Source: Varroa destructor
Lineage: Eukaryota; Arthropoda; Arachnida; Mesostigmata; Varroidae
Length of the DNA stretch: 64,000 nt
NCBI RefSeq assembly: GCF_002443255.2
Contig: NW_019211454.1
Span: forward strand, 2,824,352-2,888,351
Direction of reading: 5' to 3'
A program made the translations under genes and the position numbers. The notes under the pieces were generated by a model that saw nothing but the letters and a program-made list of their open reading frames with translations, did not search any database and was not told the DNA's origin. Positions within the stretch are counted from its first letter, which is position 1. Each line of letters begins with the position of its first letter. Shown here one piece after another: positions 1-11,699 of this stretch.

Positions 1-542
1 ACGCCGGATATATGTATGTGTCGGTTCGCTCGAAACTATTAATACGATACCACCTCCACGGCCTCAGTTCACCACTTCTCCTCACGCCGATTTTCCAATC
101 CCTGCTGCAGACTAATACCCATCATCAGATACATCGTCTCTGGGTGCTTAGATCCAAGTTCTAAGTTTTCTTCTCTTCTTGCAGTAGCTAAGGACAACAC
201 AGCGTCAGCTGCTGTGCTTGTGGGCATATAGTAGGTATGTACGACAGACGTGGGCAGACATACGCGCGCGCATGCACACACACATACATACACATACCCA
301 TTCATACACTCTGGCATAGACTAAAACGACTTTCACAGGAGAAGTAGGTAAAGAGCACACGATAGAGAAGGCAGCAACCTCCGAAGAAGGTGTTTGGGGG
401 ACAGTGGGGGAAAAATAAGGGTAGTTGTAGCTTCTGTCACAGCCTCCCACCTAATCATAAAAGCTGCTATTTTGTAGCTTAGCTCGGTCAGCGTCTGCTG
501 GCGAATACACCAGCGTAAACTACACACCACAGACAACATTGA
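1..542. other. Non-coding sequence with CA-rich tract
   Basis: No gene is supported here. Positions about 263-300 are an alternating purine-pyrimidine, CA/CG/TA-rich tract, which produces low-complexity open frames on the minus strand that I discount. A TGA at 540-542 directly precedes the ATG of the small exon candidate at 543. Confidence 0.5.
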
Positions 543-671
543 ATGAGAATACATCGTCGTTCAAGCTATTATACGACGACGACGATCTGCCGCCAAACTA
601 CTGCCTGCCCTATATCACTTGATGACAACGAGTTAGCCAAGATCAGGGAGGCTCAAAACAGTGAAGACGAG
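543..671 (+). CDS. Candidate first coding exon, unknown protein
   Basis: I do not recognise this protein. An ATG at 543, immediately after an in-frame TGA at 540-542, opens 43 codons. These end in a hydrophilic, acidic stretch (DDNELAKIREAQNSEDE) exactly at a consensus 5' splice site, GAG|GTAAGT, with the intron starting at 672. The exon ends in phase 0. The frame also stays open past the splice site to 746, so a splice is not required. The best partner I see is 2438-2560, which starts after a strong 3' splice site and is also read in phase 0. A perfect donor can arise by chance a few times in 64 kb, so this is a candidate only. It could also be untranslated sequence or noise. Confidence 0.25.
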
Positions 672-2437
672 GTAAGTCCTAGATGGCAGCCTAAAAACAG
701 CGGCAGCTTCCCGTCGGTACAGCAAGTCTTGGACAGATTGGATTGAAATCAGTCGCCATTGATTATGAGGCTTCTTAGGAGAACATCACATAAGCGCAAA
801 CGATCTTACTTGTCCGTTTCCTTACTCGAGCACATGTTTCGGCTAGATTTCCGGCCTACATCTATATAATTTTAAATAGATGTTGGATATAAGATAAAAA
901 TCTTTGACATACATAATTTCGAGCATAATTTTACCGTGTAATTTTAAGCTACGCACTAATAACAAGCAAATTAAGAAAAAATATATTGTGGGTTATCTAT
1001 AGGTCTATACTGATTAAGAGCCATCAAAAGATAATATGTTTGGAATCGAAGTTATTGTTTAATGTTTAAAATTAACAATTACTTAGGTGGGTGAAACTTA
1101 ACAAATACGGCTGGAAACACTGGACAGAGAAAACGAAATGAAGCAATTGTTCGGGTCAAGCGGTTAACGATCGCACACCTCTTCATGACCTCAAGCTGAA
1201 GAATGACTTGCTATGATCACATAAATATCTCGGCTACAACAATGGTGTATTTTAATCGGGTTAGGTTAGATTATCTGTTGAATAAATGTGCGTCTCGGTT
1301 TGCGAGAAGCCTATTTTTCCTTTTCTTTTTTATCTTTAGATTTTTCATTATAGTATAATAACAGGTGGTTCGAGAGATCCTATATTGAGTTGAAGGGAGA
1401 GCATTGTCTCATCTGTGTGACGCTTCGACAACTGCAATAACGTACTACCGAGGTATAGTTGTCTTCTCTGTGGCCTTCAGCCTCTTAGTGTCTGGTTTCG
1501 AATTAAACGCGCCACATGCGGTCGTTTCGGTGAGGATTTGTGTGTCTGAAATTTTCACCAATTTTCAATGAAATCTAACGTTTTGGCCTATAACGTACAT
1601 AAGCGTGATCACTGCACATTAATTTTCTGCATCAAACGATATATTTCTTATTTAATCTCTAAGTACGATTTGCTCTGCTGGCAGTCAGCTAACAGTGATA
1701 GATAACTAACGATCTGATGTAGCTTCTTGTCAAATTTTGCGTATTTTATCTATAAGTTCTTCGACTAGATGGCTCCACCTAAACAATTCTCGTATGTTTA
1801 GTTGGCATATATAATAACATAAATTAGGAAAGGGTAATATTCGCAAAGGATTTTTGTTTATCAGGAAGAAAAGGAATAATAAAAATAATGAAGGCGGTTC
1901 TTTTGCTTGTTTATTCATATAAATTATGTTGAGTTACCCTACTTTCGATCAGTGGTCATATCTAGCATTGACATGAGAAGCTTCGTTACGAAACTGGTTT
2001 AATCATCCTTTCGATATCGCCGGTGATGCGAAGGACAGCATTTATGGACAGAAAAGGACCAGGGTTATATCTGTTTTGGTTGTACATCATGGCACGCAAC
2101 ATCTCAAAAAATCTTTACCTCAAAGGTAGGCAGCAGCGTTGATTCTCCTCCAACGTCGAGATGCAAAAACTAGCAAGCCAATCGTTGCTCGAATCTAGTT
2201 TAAACAATTTTGCTAGAAACCAAATTTCAAATAAAAAAATAAGTATTTGATCGTGTCCGCTTGGACGCGCCTTCGATGTCTCACTAGTGCTCGGAATCCA
2301 GATACCTTCAGGAGAACGCGCTGGCATTAAAGCTATTTGGACTTGTTCCTGGTGAGCACAGATGGGTGGCGCGAGCGGCAGCCTTAAGGAGGGAAATTGC
2401 GAGGAGTGACAGCGTAACACTTACTTTCTTGCTGTAG
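672..2437 (+). other. Candidate intron or AT-rich non-coding sequence
   Basis: If the two flanking exon candidates are real, this is a 1,766-base GT-AG intron. It is AT-rich, has no supported gene, and ends in a pyrimidine-rich tract (ttactttcttgctgtag). Otherwise it is simply intergenic. Confidence 0.25.
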
Positions 2438-2560
2438 GAGAACACCGGAATCGCTGGAGTCGGTCGACAACACCCGCAGACTCCGGCGAGAGTTGTGGGA
2501 GCTAAGGCTGAACAGAAGAGGTACAAGCCAAAGGGACAGGCGGAGAGGTGTGCGATCTGA
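2438..2560 (+). CDS. Candidate terminal coding exon, unknown protein
   Basis: Not recognised. Right after a good 3' splice site (TTACTTTCTTGCTGTAG, AG at 2436-2437), phase 0 gives 40 sense codons then TGA at 2558-2560. The residues are hydrophilic and basic (for example AKAEQKRYKPKGQAER) and look protein-like. Joined to 543-671 the predicted protein would be 83 residues, with no signal peptide or membrane segment that I can see. Length and composition alone do not exclude chance. Spliced RNA reads across 671/2438 would settle it. Confidence 0.22.
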   Translation, partial: ENTGIAGVGRQHPQTPARVVGAKAEQKRYKPKGQAERCAI

Positions 2561-5500
2561 AAGGGCGCTGCCGAAGCGCCCGGGATCCGTTCACGGGGGA
2601 ACGAGCTAGTGCGGGAAGTCAAGTAATTGCAATGTGATTTGTGGTCGCAGTTGGGAAGTTCAGTTGCGTGTCGTGCTGAGCAGTAGGGTGGTAGAAAAAG
2701 CAAGGCAACAAGAACAATGAGAGCGACCAATAGACGCTGTTAGGTCGAAGTGAACTACATGGTGCCATAGCATCTACTGAATGACCAGCCCTGCTGAACC
2801 TGCTACCGATACCAGCTACGGAAGCAGGCGTTATGGGAAAAGAGGTCGATGGCTGGAACTCTGGCCAGGGTAAACTGGGCCTTGTGATAGGTTTGGATAC
2901 CGTGCAATCAAGGGTAAGACCCCCGAAATTTCGATGAAAGCGGCGATTCGAGGCAGTACGGAGAGAAGACAAGATAGGTAGTTGGTAAAGATGCTGGAGA
3001 AGAGAAAGAAAAAAAACCCGCGTACGCGCATTGGGAGTACAACGGTAAGGGATAAAATGGTGAACCTATAGCGAAACAGAGTAGCCGCTAGGGATTCAAA
3101 TGAATTGTCCCGAAGTGGCAACGGGGCGAAGGGCTGGCTGGGTGGCAAGGTGACCAAATCGAGGCTGGGATTGGCGGAGGTTTAAGAATAGATCTGAAAC
3201 AATGAGCGCAAGGCAAATCGAAGAACCTCGAGGGATATGTGCCATTCCTAACATAAACGAAGTCGTGCTGTTGCCTCACTGCGGCACGTAGAAATGCCGA
3301 ATGGTACCGCAAGGACAAATGGCAATTCATGTCAAATTGAAATATGCATGCATATAATTGTCGCGCATAGCTTTTATTGATATTTAATGCATGAACGTTC
3401 AGTTTAGATACTGTTACTGCAGACGCTGAAGGGCACTTTTTGGCGTAGTCTAACATAGCCAAAACTGATACCCAGCTTGTTTATGTGATCGTTAGAAAAA
3501 CAGCAATAACTTAGGGACCAGCCTACAGTAAAATCCCCCAGTCGCTTGAGTTTCTTTAACTTTTAACGAGACGCACAGTATTGGCATAGGATAGGATACA
3601 GAAGATGCTCCTAGGTGTGTACTGTGGTTCTAGCCGTGGGTGCGATTCACATTTGAAATCAATGCGTATCTGCTAGTCGTGTTCAGTATGAGAAGCACAC
3701 TACTAAAAAGGACGCTAACCTCACCGGTGCGTTCCGGCGTTGGACATCCGGGCCAGTAGCTCATGGTTATGTTTGTTATAGATAATACGAAATGTTGTAT
3801 GTCCAGTAAACGGAAGAGGTATGAGTCTATTTCTAAATAACGGATTATTCAGCTGAAATGCCAAAAACATCCAGGCAATACACATGACTTAAAAAGCGAA
3901 CAGAGTAAAGGCGGAAGAAAACTAGTAGCAATTCAGTGCAATGAATGCAGATACTCCTCGCCTAAATAAAGTGGTCTCTAGTTTCCCCAAGGCAGGGGCA
4001 AACAGTAGGACAGGGGGCCAATTACTTAAATCCGTTACGTTAAGTTCGGGTGCAGAGGTTATAATCTGCATTTGGCTCTCCTGAGAATAGCTCCTGAAGC
4101 TTTGCCTCGCTGTTGCCTACATGTTTGGCCACTAACATAGGATTCGCGCGTGCGACGTGTCTCTCGTGTACACATCGCTAACTTCACGATATATATTCAG
4201 CTAAACCTACAAACTTAAACTGGAAAAAAATTATGTATTTGCTTATTGCAAGCATATACACTCCCGTTGAAATTTGGCTTTCGCCAGATATTACCAATCT
4301 CGCCACAATGACGTAGCGGCAACGCCCTTGATTCCAATTTTAAGTGCACATAAATCGGCCTAGAGGAAAACTTAACGCTGGAAGCGAATATAAAAATACA
4401 CCTTTTAATCTGAATCCAAATAATGGAAACTTTAACTTAGGTATAACATACATTTAGTTCTGATAGCATTTAATTCAAATATCACAGATTTGCTATTTAC
4501 ATTTAGATCGATTTAGTCGAACCAAAGCAGCACGAGTTTTGTGTATAGTTTTAGTTAGTTGTAAGCAAAAGCCTGTCCACGTATCTGTCACTGTGTCAGT
4601 CTTCATCTCACAGTCGCACAGATCATAAAACGTTAGTAACTTTATCCAACTATACTTTTAACAGCGAAAATTTATCAAGGCGTTAAATACAGTCGAACCT
4701 CATGTTTGTGCATCACGTAAGTAAAGCTACTTTCATAAATTCCCTGTTTGATATCCGAAAAAGCTATTATCTACTATTATAATATTTCCATAGAAAAATT
4801 TCGAAGGAAGAAATAATCGTGATCGATTAGCCACAATCTCGTGGATATGATCTCTCGATCATTTAACTTACGATGTCAAGGGCTAAGTTAATAGTTATTA
4901 GATAAGACCGTGGTAAGCAACGGACAACAATCGGTTTATTTTTCAACTGATCGCTTTACAATGTCTGCACGACGCCGGTCAGGGATGGAGATAATGGCCA
5001 AAACGATAGTCCTTGATTAGTAGATTGGCCTAAGACATTATCAGGCTTTAATTTAGCGGCGTAAGTGTTTTAGCTGTGACAGGCTACAATGCTTGACCGG
5101 TCCTTTGATCGCTTAACGGAAATATATAGTATTTTGCGATTATATCGTATACTCGTAAACTTAATGTGGGTAAAACACGACCTATGGTTTGAGCCGGTAC
5201 CTAATTGATTCGTATATTACGAAGGAATCTAAAATTGATCCATAGACGCTGATTCTAGCCGAACAGAGCTATCCAGTAATTAGTCCTCGACGTACTGATC
5301 TGCGGCAGTAAACGTTGTGTTCCAAACGGTGTTCTCGAGCGCTTGGAGCTATGTCGATCGTTTTTGGCTATGCCTTTACACTCAGCAGTCATGCCGCCTG
5401 CTAAAATCCATGGCTTCTTTGTCTCGTAACAGGCCGCTTCTGGGGTCGAGATAAAAGCTCATATTTAATTACTAATAAATATAGACGCGCTTTCCTGCTT

Positions 5501-6956
5501 GTGTAAACACACATGTGTCGAATTAAAGGTCCACTTCATGATAATTTCGCTCCGAAAGAGAATAATATTTCAAACAAAACTATAGTAGTTTATAACTTAC
5601 CTTGGCCTCACTAACTACCTGTTTGAGGCTCTAACTATTATACAAACCTAAATGGCCTTGAATAGCATTAGCTAAAGGCAAGGCCGGTTGGTTCAAGCTG
5701 CTTTACGAAGAGGGGCAATTCGTCACGCTGTGACGGAGCAATAATGTTTATGACTGATCATCTTCACCGTCAGCTCTGCGAAATGACTGTGTCTGAGTGT
5801 TTGAGCAGTTCCGTTCATGTAGGTCTTGGGTGTTAAACTGAATCGGTAAATCGCATATTCTCTATGTTTGGTACATATTCTATGGGTCTGTATGCTGTTA
5901 CCGCCTTTGTTCTAGACGCCATATTGTTATGACTTTTCATTTTCTTATGCTCATCGTACCTTTTTTTCCGTTTCTGTTGATGCTACTATTATCCGAATAC
6001 CAACATTTCACCATATCTATTCAGTATCGGTATTGCAGAAACATCGACTAAATTTTATGCCGAAGAAAATCGTGACTCGACGATCGGACTCTTTCGACCC
6101 TATCAGCGGGGTTCATTTATGCGAAACTTTGACCAAGATTCAAAATAACGCGCCTTTATGAGCGACGACGCTTTGTAGAGTCGCGCACTTGAAACTAAGC
6201 CATACCCCATTACAGAAGCTAATTACAATTCTTCTGACTATGGCTAATGACATCTGTAGTATCTGGCACGTCAGAAGTTAGCAGCTTAAGGAGTTGGTGA
6301 AAATGTCACGCGTTTTTTCGACGGTCGATGTCTTGCCTCGTACAAGTCTACTGATCTTACCCAATAGCCTGTTACTAGTCGGCGGACGTTAGCGGGATGA
6401 AGGTATACGCACACGATGATCGAAACAATCGTATGATGGTTCGGCCAGCCTCTAAAGAAATAATGTCTGATGTAGTAAATTGCTATTAAAATGTGTGCTT
6501 TTTGTTTTTTTTATTGATTTTTCCGCATTTTCTCTACCATTACTACTATAGCTATTCGTACACATCTACAGAAGTCGTGGCCGGAGGTCAAATAGTCAAC
6601 GGGCGATCGTATCGGTGGATACATCTGCGGTAACCATTTCGATCCTTACTTAGTAAGAAGGTGACTTTATATAGATCCTCTGACTGACGGTGATTTGTTA
6701 TTTTTGTCGTTTGTCGACCTATAATTTGTGTAATAACTTAATTATTAGATAGTAAATTGATGTGTCAGAAATTTTTCACAATAGCCGTTTATCTTTGCGT
6801 AATGATAGCAAAGTAGTGTACGGTTAAATTCAATATGATGCATAACTGTGACATTGTTTTATTAAGCATTCCGGCAATACACTTTGGTAACAGCAGCCTG
6901 GTAAATGTTGGTAGTCTTCAGTACCTTCGTTACCTCTGATGATGCCCGACGGAACA
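2561..6956. other. Intergenic, no supported gene
   Basis: The first 600 bases are relatively GC-rich (for example around 2570-2620 and 2800-2960) and give open frames of about 110-140 codons on the minus strand. None shows a recognisable motif, a good splice context or conservation I can name. The remainder is AT-rich unique-looking sequence. Confidence 0.5.
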
Positions 6957-6974
6957 ATGGACTTTGCTTTCGAT

Positions 6975-7067
6975 CGGGCACGTAAATCTATTCAACCTCG
7001 GCCAATGGCCTATCGGTGACTCGGGAACAAAGTCAACCAGTAGGCCGAGGCTGAAAAGTCGTGCCTG
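6975..7067. repeat. Imperfect two-segment hairpin
   Basis: Two nested inverted pairs are visible. CGGGCACG at 6975-6982 pairs with CGTGCCTG at 7060-7067 (seven of eight), and CCTCGGCC at 6996-7003 pairs perfectly with GGCCGAGG at 7043-7050. The stems are separated by unpaired bulges of about 13 and 9 bases, and the loop is about 39 bases. A third CCTCGGCC occurs at 7117-7124. It could be an RNA fold, a decayed foldback element, or chance. Confidence 0.4.
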
Positions 7068-7124
7068 GGCTAGCTTTGTTCAAGTTCGATTGCTGTTAGG
7101 ATAAGCTTCCCTAAGACCTCGGCC

Positions 7125-10100
7125 AGAAATCGACTAGCTCTCTAACCTTATAACTACATTGAAGTTGAATAAACGAGTCAATAGTAGTTCGGGCAAATTC
7201 GTAGCCTAGAAAAGTCCTTTATTAATAGTGAACTGTTGATGAAAAATGCTCATTTTTTTTTTTATTGACCCATCTTCTACAGAAACAAACACTTACGAAC
7301 GCCATTAAGTACATGATGACGACCGACTTGGTCTGCTTGTCGAAGGTTCATTGTTAGTCCCTATCTAGTCTGCCGTAACAGCACGAAGCAATTGCTATCG
7401 AATACCGTACCTTTCATTGCGGTACAAAAATTGACGGACAGGAATGTCTCTATCAACCATGACGAGTGTCTATTTCGATCGATTGAAATAGATAGAGCGC
7501 GAAGAGTAATGCATGAGGATTACTACGACCAAGATCGAATTGTGCTCGCTCAGTCCTCGTTCGATAGCGATTCATTAAAGCTATTGCCTTGGCTGGATGG
7601 GCTTACCGATACCGGCGGCTAATATGAGCGATTGATCCATCGAATTCGGTCATAGAGTTATGCTGTTACGGTGGATGAAGACATATTGAAAAGTCAAAAC
7701 GAAAGTGGATAAATAAACAGCACACGGCCTTAAAACAGTAGCTCAGTACAAAGCTAATTTTTTGGCGTTCTCTATTAGGGGCGGAACTCAGGATCATAGT
7801 CACATTGAAGTACGATCAATGTTTAGATAAAGTTGGTGTTTACGAAGAAAATTAATAGGTATTTAAAAAAATAAAATACTCTGACCAAGGGCAGGTATTT
7901 GTGATTCTAGGTTTCCTCACTGCCGTTGAGTTGGCTCGGTGCTGAGTATAAAACAAAGCATTAGTTTGCTTTCGGATAAACATTTTCTGCCATTTCTCCG
8001 AATCCCGGTCGGCAGGCATCGTACCATTGTGTTCTATCCCAACGGATTCTTTGAATTTCATCTTAACGATAGACATTGAAGCTTTGCAATGCTACTAATA
8101 CACAGGCCGGATAGATTAACGATGTTTATATAATCGCGTCATAGAGATTCAAGTAACATGGTCACCATTAACCATCCATTCTTCTGTAATTAGGGTTCGA
8201 TGCTGTGTAAGGTAACGAAAATGGAGACACGTTTTACTGCAAACGGGTTCTGTATAGCTGGGCAGACGTCAACTGAAAACCACAAAATCTAGCAAACAAA
8301 CCCAACTCGAGCTATACGCTTTGTGCGCTCCGATGATCAGCAGCTGCGCCATGGCGATTTTCGGTGACTCCGAATGATACGGCTTGGACATCTAATGTTA
8401 TTATCCTAAAAAAACTCGTACAACGTATCTATGCACAACCAATGACGGCTTAGGTAATTCAATTAGTTTAAGACTAAGCATGTTAGCAAAAGGTAACGAT
8501 CATATACGTATAGAAACCAGTACGCGGAACTGCTATAGCTACTAACGGAACGTATGAAACTGCCCGAAAAAACGCGGCCCTTTCAAAGCATTTCATTACT
8601 ATCACACAATCATCTAACAGATAGACACCAGCAGAAGCGGTAATGCCACCAAGCGTAAGATCGTTTTGGTATTTAATATCTGTGTGTGATATGTCAAAAA
8701 CATTTCATCTAGCAACTTACTTGTCTTCAATAATACGTCAAGTTACGTTCCTTTCTCGAAAGGTCCAAATATGCGTGTCCACTGTCGAACAGCGTGAACG
8801 CTATATATACGCACAGCCACATGTTATGTATTTATTTATTTTGAGTTATGTATTTCAACATAGAACAATAGGATCGATATGGACTAATACACATACAATA
8901 GGCGAAAGCTCTTGGTTCGTGAGGTTCAATTAAATTAAGAAAATCTTAGTGAAAATTTGTAATGAGGACAACTGGCCAAGCGCAAGGTTGACCTTAGCTG
9001 ACACCTTTATGCAATATTACATTAAGGTGAAGTGTGGAACTAACGTATTGTTTCTGAAGGCCTATATATTGAAGTGAATTTTATGCCCACTACGGTTAAT
9101 CAATGACTCTGATGGCTCGCGGCTTCCGACCTGAAATGAAGTGTGCTCACAATCGGTTTCGAATCTCAATAACTTCCTTAGTTCACTAGACAAACACGTT
9201 GCCATCATCACCACTGCGCGTCGTAAACTTCCCTTGTAGTCCTTATCCGAAGAAACACCAACTAGGTGCTTATTGTCCTCAAGGCGCGATAAGAATCGAC
9301 AATTATCCACATAACAATATGGAAAAAAAATGGGGTTGGGCATGAACAAGTAACTTCAATGATAACTTTGCTGGAATACGACGTAGACGGGCAGCTTTAT
9401 CGTCCGCCTAGGTTAGGAAATGACTTACGCGGCGCTTTATCGAACATCTAGTGTAACAAAAATTTCGGGGTTTAAGAACGTTTACGACCATCTCTTTCGC
9501 ATGTATTTACTATAACGCCAGCTATCGTCAATGGTCAATTGCTTTAGAGATATTAATTACCTGAGATTCCGGTGTGGGCACCATGGCTGGCACAAATTAT
9601 GTGAACTTCAAGATTAAGTTAATTTACGTGAGGAGGGTACAGCTGAAATATTTACAGCGAAGTGCCACAGATGCAAAGGATCACAACCGCTTGCAGGTTG
9701 TACCCATCTTGACTGGAAGGTACAAGTAGTTGCAAAATATAGGATAAAGAGCTTTCGAATACTTCAAAATACGGAAAACATCGGGCAAAACATGGATAGG
9801 AAGTAGTGTTAGACCCAGAATCTACAAGGAGCAACTCTGTTCTTGATTGAAAGAAGTTGTTGTTCAAATAAATAGCAACCATTCCAAATATTATGGTAGA
9901 GTAAAAAATATGCTGCGACACATGCTATTATCGTTTGAAAATTCACTTAAATTGAGCGGCACAGAAAAAACTTTATAGACAATTTTAGATCGGTCCTGAA
10001 GGTAGTTTCTGTGGCCTTTTTTTCACATACTGAGACCTGTGATTACAAGATGAACCCTAAAAAACCACAAGAAAAAATGACTGCTAGGCTCCGAAAAATC

Positions 10101-11699
10101 TTCGCTTTATTAAAAAGAAGATCTCAATAAAAACTTTGCAGTTTTGAGCCATCCGATTAGAAGGAAAGTTAAGCTACTTGTTTACTGTATTTGTCTCTTC
10201 AAGCATACAGTCTTCTATAAGGAACAGCATTTTTCTACCTGTTTCTAGTTTAACTTGTGCAGACGCAATGCTTGTGACCTACGTGAAAAAGATTTACGCT
10301 GAAGCTTCTCATGAGCTATGCAAAATGGTGCAAATTTAAAGATTATCAAGGGCAATTTTTCTGGTATCGATGCTAACTAGCGATGCGACAGTGCTTTTTT
10401 TGTGATCACTCTCCTTTTGTTGCTGTTCATCAACATCATGTTTGACGCGCCAACGCCCAGTTTCTATGATAATGGGGCCAAATTCCTCCAGACTCCTACG
10501 CTCCGACCCTTTCCGAACGAAGAATATAAACAGAATCGAATACTGCAATCGTTCCCGTACGCAAAACCCACTGAGCAGCACATACAAAAAAATTTCATGG
10601 CAGGATGTCATGTTGCGAAATAGGATAACTTATCATAGAAAGTAAACAGACTCGCCGTCATTACGAAGCTGAATAAGGTTAACGTAAGCAATCTGATAAA
10701 CCTCTAGCACGGAAGCAGTTTTTAGTCGGTGGACAGTGTGCATTTGATGGGCTGTGAGGAGTACGATTGCCTCATCGGTAATGGCCTAGAATATCAGCTA
10801 TATTTAGATTGATATTCTGCCAAGTAACTAAGGGAAATAGACATAACGAATGATTACTACTACGAAGAAATCGTAAACAACCATTTGAGAATGCTTGCCT
10901 TCGACTCCACGTGTTCCTGCGTCTAATTTACTATCCGGGTTTTATTGTTATCTATTATCCATTTTGTTACTCTACTTCGTTCGGATAGTCTATTCGTACG
11001 TGCTTTTTTCATAGCGGGAATTATTGCATGGCGATTTTTAGAATCACTTGCTCCTTCTCCCCCAAAAACACCCGTACCCCCATAGGTACAATCTTATTTC
11101 ATGGATACATATAGGTAAAAGCTGTTTGGCTTAGGACGAGCGGTCAAGGGTTCATACGGCGTTCACTATTGCAACCTAAGCATAGGTCAAAATCGGCCAG
11201 TCACGCCTTTACGATCGTGTCGAGACGTCTGTAAACCCACAAATACCTTACATTTCAAGGTAATCATTAGGGATATAACCATCTCTTGCTATTTTCACAC
11301 TTGTCGCTACTCGCAATATTCTATATAGATATATTCTTTACAAACAAGAATCGCTAACAGGTGTGTGCAGTGGCCGCCGCCAGGTGGATTAGTGGGTCAG
11401 CGTTTAGCTCGGCATTTGTTTCAGCTTAATTTTTATTGCTAGTTGTTATTTCAACGGCTCTGTACTGACTGTTTGTGACTTTTAAAAAACGGACGCAATA
11501 ACTGTGGGAGACTTTTCCCGTAAATCGCCGGTATAAACAGTAATATTGCAGTGCTGAAAAGTTAGCAGAATTAGTTCTATTTCTCAGTACTAGAACATCA
11601 TTTGTAATTGAACAATAGACCAAATTTGGATTCGTGAGAAAGATTACTACGCATTGTAAACGTGCGTTGCATTATTAAGTGGTAATTCAGCTGGTCAGT
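7125..11699. other. Intergenic, no supported gene
   Basis: AT-rich sequence with scattered short open frames (76-96 codons) that show no motif I recognise. Poly(T) runs occur near 7252-7264 and 10018. Nothing else is supported. Confidence 0.5.
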
